Shown here: positions 59,920 to 64,000 of the stretch, piece by piece | How the letters are laid out: every line of letters starts with the position of its first letter | Numbering within the stretch: position 1 is the first letter of the stretch | NCBI RefSeq assembly: GCF_024323335.1 | Contig: NC_066581.1 | Span: 179,111,330-179,175,329, forward strand | Length of the DNA stretch: 64,000 bases | Direction of reading: 5' to 3' | Origin: Lathyrus oleraceus | Taxonomy: Eukaryota > Streptophyta > Magnoliopsida > Fabales > Fabaceae | Translations under genes and position numbers: made by a program | Notes under the pieces: model-generated | What the model was told of the DNA's origin: nothing | What the model saw: only the letters and a program-made list of their open reading frames with translations | Databases searched by the model: none

Positions 59920-62865
59920 TGGAGCTCAATTACTCAGAATCAACAGACACACTGCGCAAGCTTTGATTCCCCACAGAAAACCCTTCATACCAAGAGGATA
60001 AACCTGAGAAATTCTGTTGAATTTAAGCTTGAATCTCCACTGTTTTGGAATTCAATTCTCCAGGAGTCCTTTGATTCTAAGACATTCCATTCCTCTTCTG
60101 CAAGAAATTGGAGTGAAGCAAAGCACGATTCAGATCAAGATCTAGCAAGCTCAGACCTGCATTGAAGGTATTTTGCATAAACTTTGATCTCTTCGATTCT
60201 CCTTGTTTCTTGCTCAACTCTCTTGATTATTGTGTTGGCTGAAGTCCTACCAATGTAGGTAAGGTGTTTGAGTTGTTTTGATGCTGAATCGAAGCAACTC
60301 AGATCATGAACCTCATTTTTCAATTCCACATATCTCTCAATATAGTTGGAATTGGAAGAAATGGAGGTGATATTCGTGTTCAATGATGTTTTCTCTTTAA
60401 AATCATGTCCCTATTTGAAATTTTGGTAATGGTTGATGATGACCAGTCCGGCGAAGCTCGCCGGAGAAGACAACCGGAGCTCTGGCTCCGATGATGATGT
60501 GTTTGAGGTCTAGACCGTGTGATCAAACTCCTGTGTTCTAATCTTAGTCGTGCATTATGATTACCAAGTTTACAGCGTAGTGGACTCGTACATTGGTGGA
60601 ATGCACGTTGTGGATCATCAGATCTGCCACCTCAATTAATGAGGGAGATCTGATGGTCCACGTATTTTTGCAATTTCTGATTTTCCTTTTTATTTCAATT
60701 TCTTCAATAATTCATGTTAAATTCAATATTGGTCCAAAAAATATGGGACTTTCACCAAAAAAATTCAGATATTTTTCTATTTTATATTCTGAATTAAAAA
60801 TAGTTTTTGGATCATTATTAATATTTTTCATGAATTAATTGATTTTTATTTTGTTTTTAATTGTTTAAAAATATTTTTAAGTGTCCAAAAATTATGAAAT
60901 TTTTTATCCAAGGTCCTTTGACCTTGTTTGACCTATGATAAATCACATGGCCATTTATTTGGTGTTTTGATATGATTTTAGGATTTTGACCAAACATATT
61001 TGAATTTAATGCATTATTTTAATACTTTTAATTGAATAAATGCCATTTTAATTGTGTTGACCATTTGGATTGACTTATTGGAGTTTCTCATTTGTTGTTG
61101 GGCCTTGGTCAAGGTTGATTTGACTTTATCAAGTTAATATTATTGGATTTAGGGGATTGATGGAATGTACATTCAATCTCTCAAAATGAATGAATAATAT
61201 TAATTTGGTAAAAGTCCTCCTTTGACCAATTGGTGATCTCATTCATCCCCTTCCCTCTTCATCTAATTCCCCTTCATCATTCATTCATTTTCAATTAGCC
61301 AATGACATCTCAAAGTCCAAATGCTAGTTGATTGAAAGATTAACATGAGTGTGGATGAGATTAGGCCACACCTTTGCATATTTTTGTGTGTGGTATGTTT
61401 AATGAGCATAGTTTCTAATACTATGTCTCCAACATGAATTAACACCAAAAGTTTGTTGCCCGGCCTCAAATAGTTGTGACTTCTACATAAGTCCAATTAC
61501 GATTGCTTAACATAGCGCTAAATTTGTGACACAAAAGGCATAAGCATTCTAGTTAGTGAGATTGTAAGTCTCCCCTCTTCCATGGTATTGTGTGGAAACT
61601 TGGCCTTATTTCCTTCCTTTGGAAGATGTTTTGGTTCAAGGATCCATGCTTGTGGCAATTGGGTTAAGTGTTCTCCAAAGAATGTCTTGAAATCAAAAAG
61701 CAAACAAAACTAACCATTGACTTACTAACCATTAACTTTTACTTTCAAGCTTTTACTTTTAATGCAATTTACTTTTATTGTTCTATTATCATTTGTCATT
61801 GTACATATCATTCTAATTGTTTATGTTTATGCAATTTTCACTTTGTCCACTTGGACCATATTGTGTGATATATTTTGTTGTCTTGTTTGTTTGTTTGGTC
61901 TTTGACTACTAATGCACATAATAATAATAAAAACCCTAAAAGACTTTTGAGTGGACTGTTGTTTGATCTCCCCAATTGGACTTAGAACTTAGGCAACATT
62001 CATTTGCTAATGGACTTGGCCAATGCCAATTTGTTGAAGAACCAAGAACTTGCAAGTTTGAATTCATCTGATACATCATTCTAGACCTCTCCAGATTCAT
62101 CTGCAACATTGATCATTATTAAGCTGTCATGTTGAACCTGTGACTTGTGGAATTCAGATGCTACATAGTCCATTTTGAAGAAGATCATGAAGTGGATAAG
62201 CTTGGATGAGGCCATCTTTATTTGATACCTTTGCTCTTCAAGATTGATATAATTGTGCATTTGTGTGTTGCTTGATTCTAAAAAGTCCAAGGGAATTCTG
62301 GGTTTCTATTGACATACTTGTCTATTGGATTGCTCCCATTTGGTCAGATCTTTTTAACTTTAAACTTTTAATTTCTTGTATCTAGGGTAGTCTCTTCATC
62401 TTCTCCCCATTTCTTTAATTTCAAAATCTCTCCCTCCGTTTTCAAAACCTTCTTTGTGTGAACTATTTTATTTTAAACTTTGACCATTTTGCAAAAAGGT
62501 AGAAACTTTGGCCTTATGCCATTGCATTTTCAAACTTTTTATTCTTAAATCAAACTTCTAAATAAACTTAACTATACTTGACTTTAACTTTCAAAAAGCC
62601 AAAAAAAGAATTAACTCATTCAAACCATTTTCAGGCCTTTGTGCCTTTCCAAATTAAATTTTGCTAAAACCAGCACACTCATTTTGAAATTTATAACACG
62701 AACTACGAGGTTTTGATCCCTCATTTATATGTTGGTACGTAGGCACGAGACGAAGGTCTTGTCAAACACAAAAGTATAATTAATCAATTCTTTTCTCATC
62801 CCCCCCATTCTATTTATTTGTAAACATCACTTTGTACAAAATACATATGCAGACAAAAAGGGCTC

Positions 62866-62881
62866 CCTAGGAGTACCTAGG
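62866..62881 (+). other. AGTA hairpin, LTR F
   Basis: CCTAGG-AGTA-CCTAGG followed by GGGTGCTAACACC. The arms differ from all other families but still pair fully. Confidence 0.75.
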
Positions 62882-63103
62882 ATATTTTGGGTGCTAACAC
62901 CTTCCCTCTGTGTAACCAACCCCCTTACCTATGATCTCTGACTTTTATTAGTTTTTATTTGAAAACTTCTTACTATTTGGGTTTTGTTCGCATTTTTTCC
63001 CTTTTCCCTTGGAAACAATAAAATCGCGGTGGAGACTCTTGTTAATTGATCTCTAGCTTATCAATAGCTTGATGATCATGAATTTTCCGCTACAGAAATT
63101 AAG

Positions 63104-63121
63104 TGGCGACTCTGCTGGGGA
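63104..63121 (+). other. Primer binding site of element F
   Basis: TGGCGACTCTGCTGGGGA, nine bases after the LTR end. Confidence 0.88.
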
Positions 63122-63963
63122 GTAGTCTCCAGTGGGTTTAGCCTACTTTTTGTGTGAATATATTTGTATATATGTGATGTTTGTATATATGTATGTGTGA
63201 TATAATCTGCTTGTTGTGCTTGGTAATCTCTGAGTGGTGAGATAAGTTCTAACCCGAACTTGAGTGCAATTAAGATAGGAGGGTGGTATAGTCATGTTCG
63301 ACTTGTGTGGAGTAGTCCTTAACAAGTTGGCTTGAGATCCATCTGCTCAGTAGAGACTCCTTTTGATTTGGAAATGTCACACAAGTATTTATGGTTAAGC
63401 ACGACTATTTCTAATTGGGTCTGAGAAGCTGACGACCTTAGAACACCTAACCCATCTTGGCCTATTTAGGACATAGTGCAGAAACTGTTCAGGTGTAGAC
63501 TTGATAACAGTTGTTACGCGATACTACACTCAGACGAGTTTCTCTTGAGAATATTATGGGTCGATGAGTCAATCATCTTTACCAGTAATATCCGATAGAT
63601 GGAATTAAGACTCTGGGAACTTTTTAGAACATGAGCTACAGGTTTTATTCTTAGTTCACTCCTTTGGGATGGTTCTTACCCAGACTCCATGCTCGTGACT
63701 TGCAATAAACCCTTGATTCTTGGTTGATCCAATCAAGTCTTGTTAATATCAATGGAACTTGGGTGTTGATAAAGTGTAAACCATAATCCACCAAAATGGA
63801 TGATTAATCTTGACAATGACTTAATTCATCCATTGACCTTTGTTTGCCTTGTGTGCGATCCCTTACTTGTGATTGTTGCATTCATGCATTTCATGCGCAT
63901 CATAACATTCATCGCACGAAAATTTCAAGGAACTAAGGTATCATTTGCAAATATTTTCAGACC
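63122..63963 (+). other. Leader of element F
   Basis: Noncoding sequence with the usual leader wording (GAGATAAGTTCTAACCCG near 63240) and a final GCATTTCATGC-type stretch that precedes ORF1 or gag in the other elements. Confidence 0.6.
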
Positions 63964-64000
63964 ATGGATTGTGGACGAAGGAACACTAAGAAGTACAGTT
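63964..64000 (+). CDS. Possible start of ORF1 of element F, cut by the window end
   Basis: An ATG opens MDCGRRNTKKYS. The basic start resembles the N-terminus of ORF1 in element C (RKTCSYNF) and lies where ORF1 should begin. Only twelve codons are visible, so this is tentative. Confidence 0.3.
   Translation, partial: MDCGRRNTKKYS

Larger units (their letters stand above)
59271..63094 (+). mobile_element. LTR F (5' LTR), start uncertain
   Basis: It ends CCGCTACA ten bases before a PBS. It contains TATAAAT at 59913-59919, the structured module (62699-62763), CCTAGG-AGTA-CCTAGG (62866-62881) and TGGAGACTCT after AATAAAA (around 63016). The left boundary is not resolved and may lie left of the E junction. 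Open frames within it are short and unsupported. Confidence 0.65.

Overview
The window is plant nuclear DNA made almost entirely of LTR retrotransposons. I find no intact host gene. Very long LTRs (2.5-4.8 kb), an extra ORF1 upstream of gag, a small intron between pro and RT, a second archaeal-type RNase H, and a primer binding site (PBS) matching a tRNA-Arg 3' end identify the Ty3/gypsy Tat lineage, Ogre group. Ogre abundance and a captured ALDH7 fragment point to a large-genome legume such as Pisum, Vicia, Lathyrus or Lens; that placement is inference.

The layout is a nest. At the right edge are LTRs of an older family: E (58173-59270) and F (59271-63094, followed by its PBS, leader and possibly the first codons of ORF1). 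Element B (+) lies inside the E LTR. Its visible part is 10655-18199 plus 55987-58172: a deleted internal region with a pro tail, the pro/RT intron and a broken pol. Element A (+, 1-10654) is non-autonomous and sits in the leader of B. Element C (-, 18200-55981, target-site duplication GCGAG) sits in the 3' LTR of B and carries ORF1, gag, pro and pol with scattered stop codons. Element D (+, 29579-44586, target-site duplication GGCCC) is non-autonomous and splits the pol of C. The order of insertion is therefore E/F, then B, then C and A, then D after C.

No element looks self-sufficient. C and B have nonsense codons, and both integrases lack the second catalytic aspartate. A and D keep only LTRs, PBS, PPT, a shared noncoding backbone and a reduced gag-like ORF, so they would need proteins supplied in trans. 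The D LTR carries a broken, apparently intronless fragment of an ALDH7 (antiquitin-type) gene in both copies.

The most interesting signal is structural. All LTR families here, though otherwise diverged, carry a hairpin about 200 bp before the LTR end whose AGTA loop is constant while its arms change in a compensating way (CCGTTG/CAACGG, CCGTAG/CTACGG, CCGTCG/CGACGG, CCTAGG/CCTAGG). Upstream of it lies a second shared module, GAACTACG...TACGTAGGC. The internal 3' regions, LTRs and leaders also carry arrays of short hairpins with an element-specific constant loop and covarying arms. A run of serial hairpins is kept near the end of pol or its equivalent in A-D. These look like covariation-supported nucleic-acid structures, or the product of arm-copying by reverse transcriptase.
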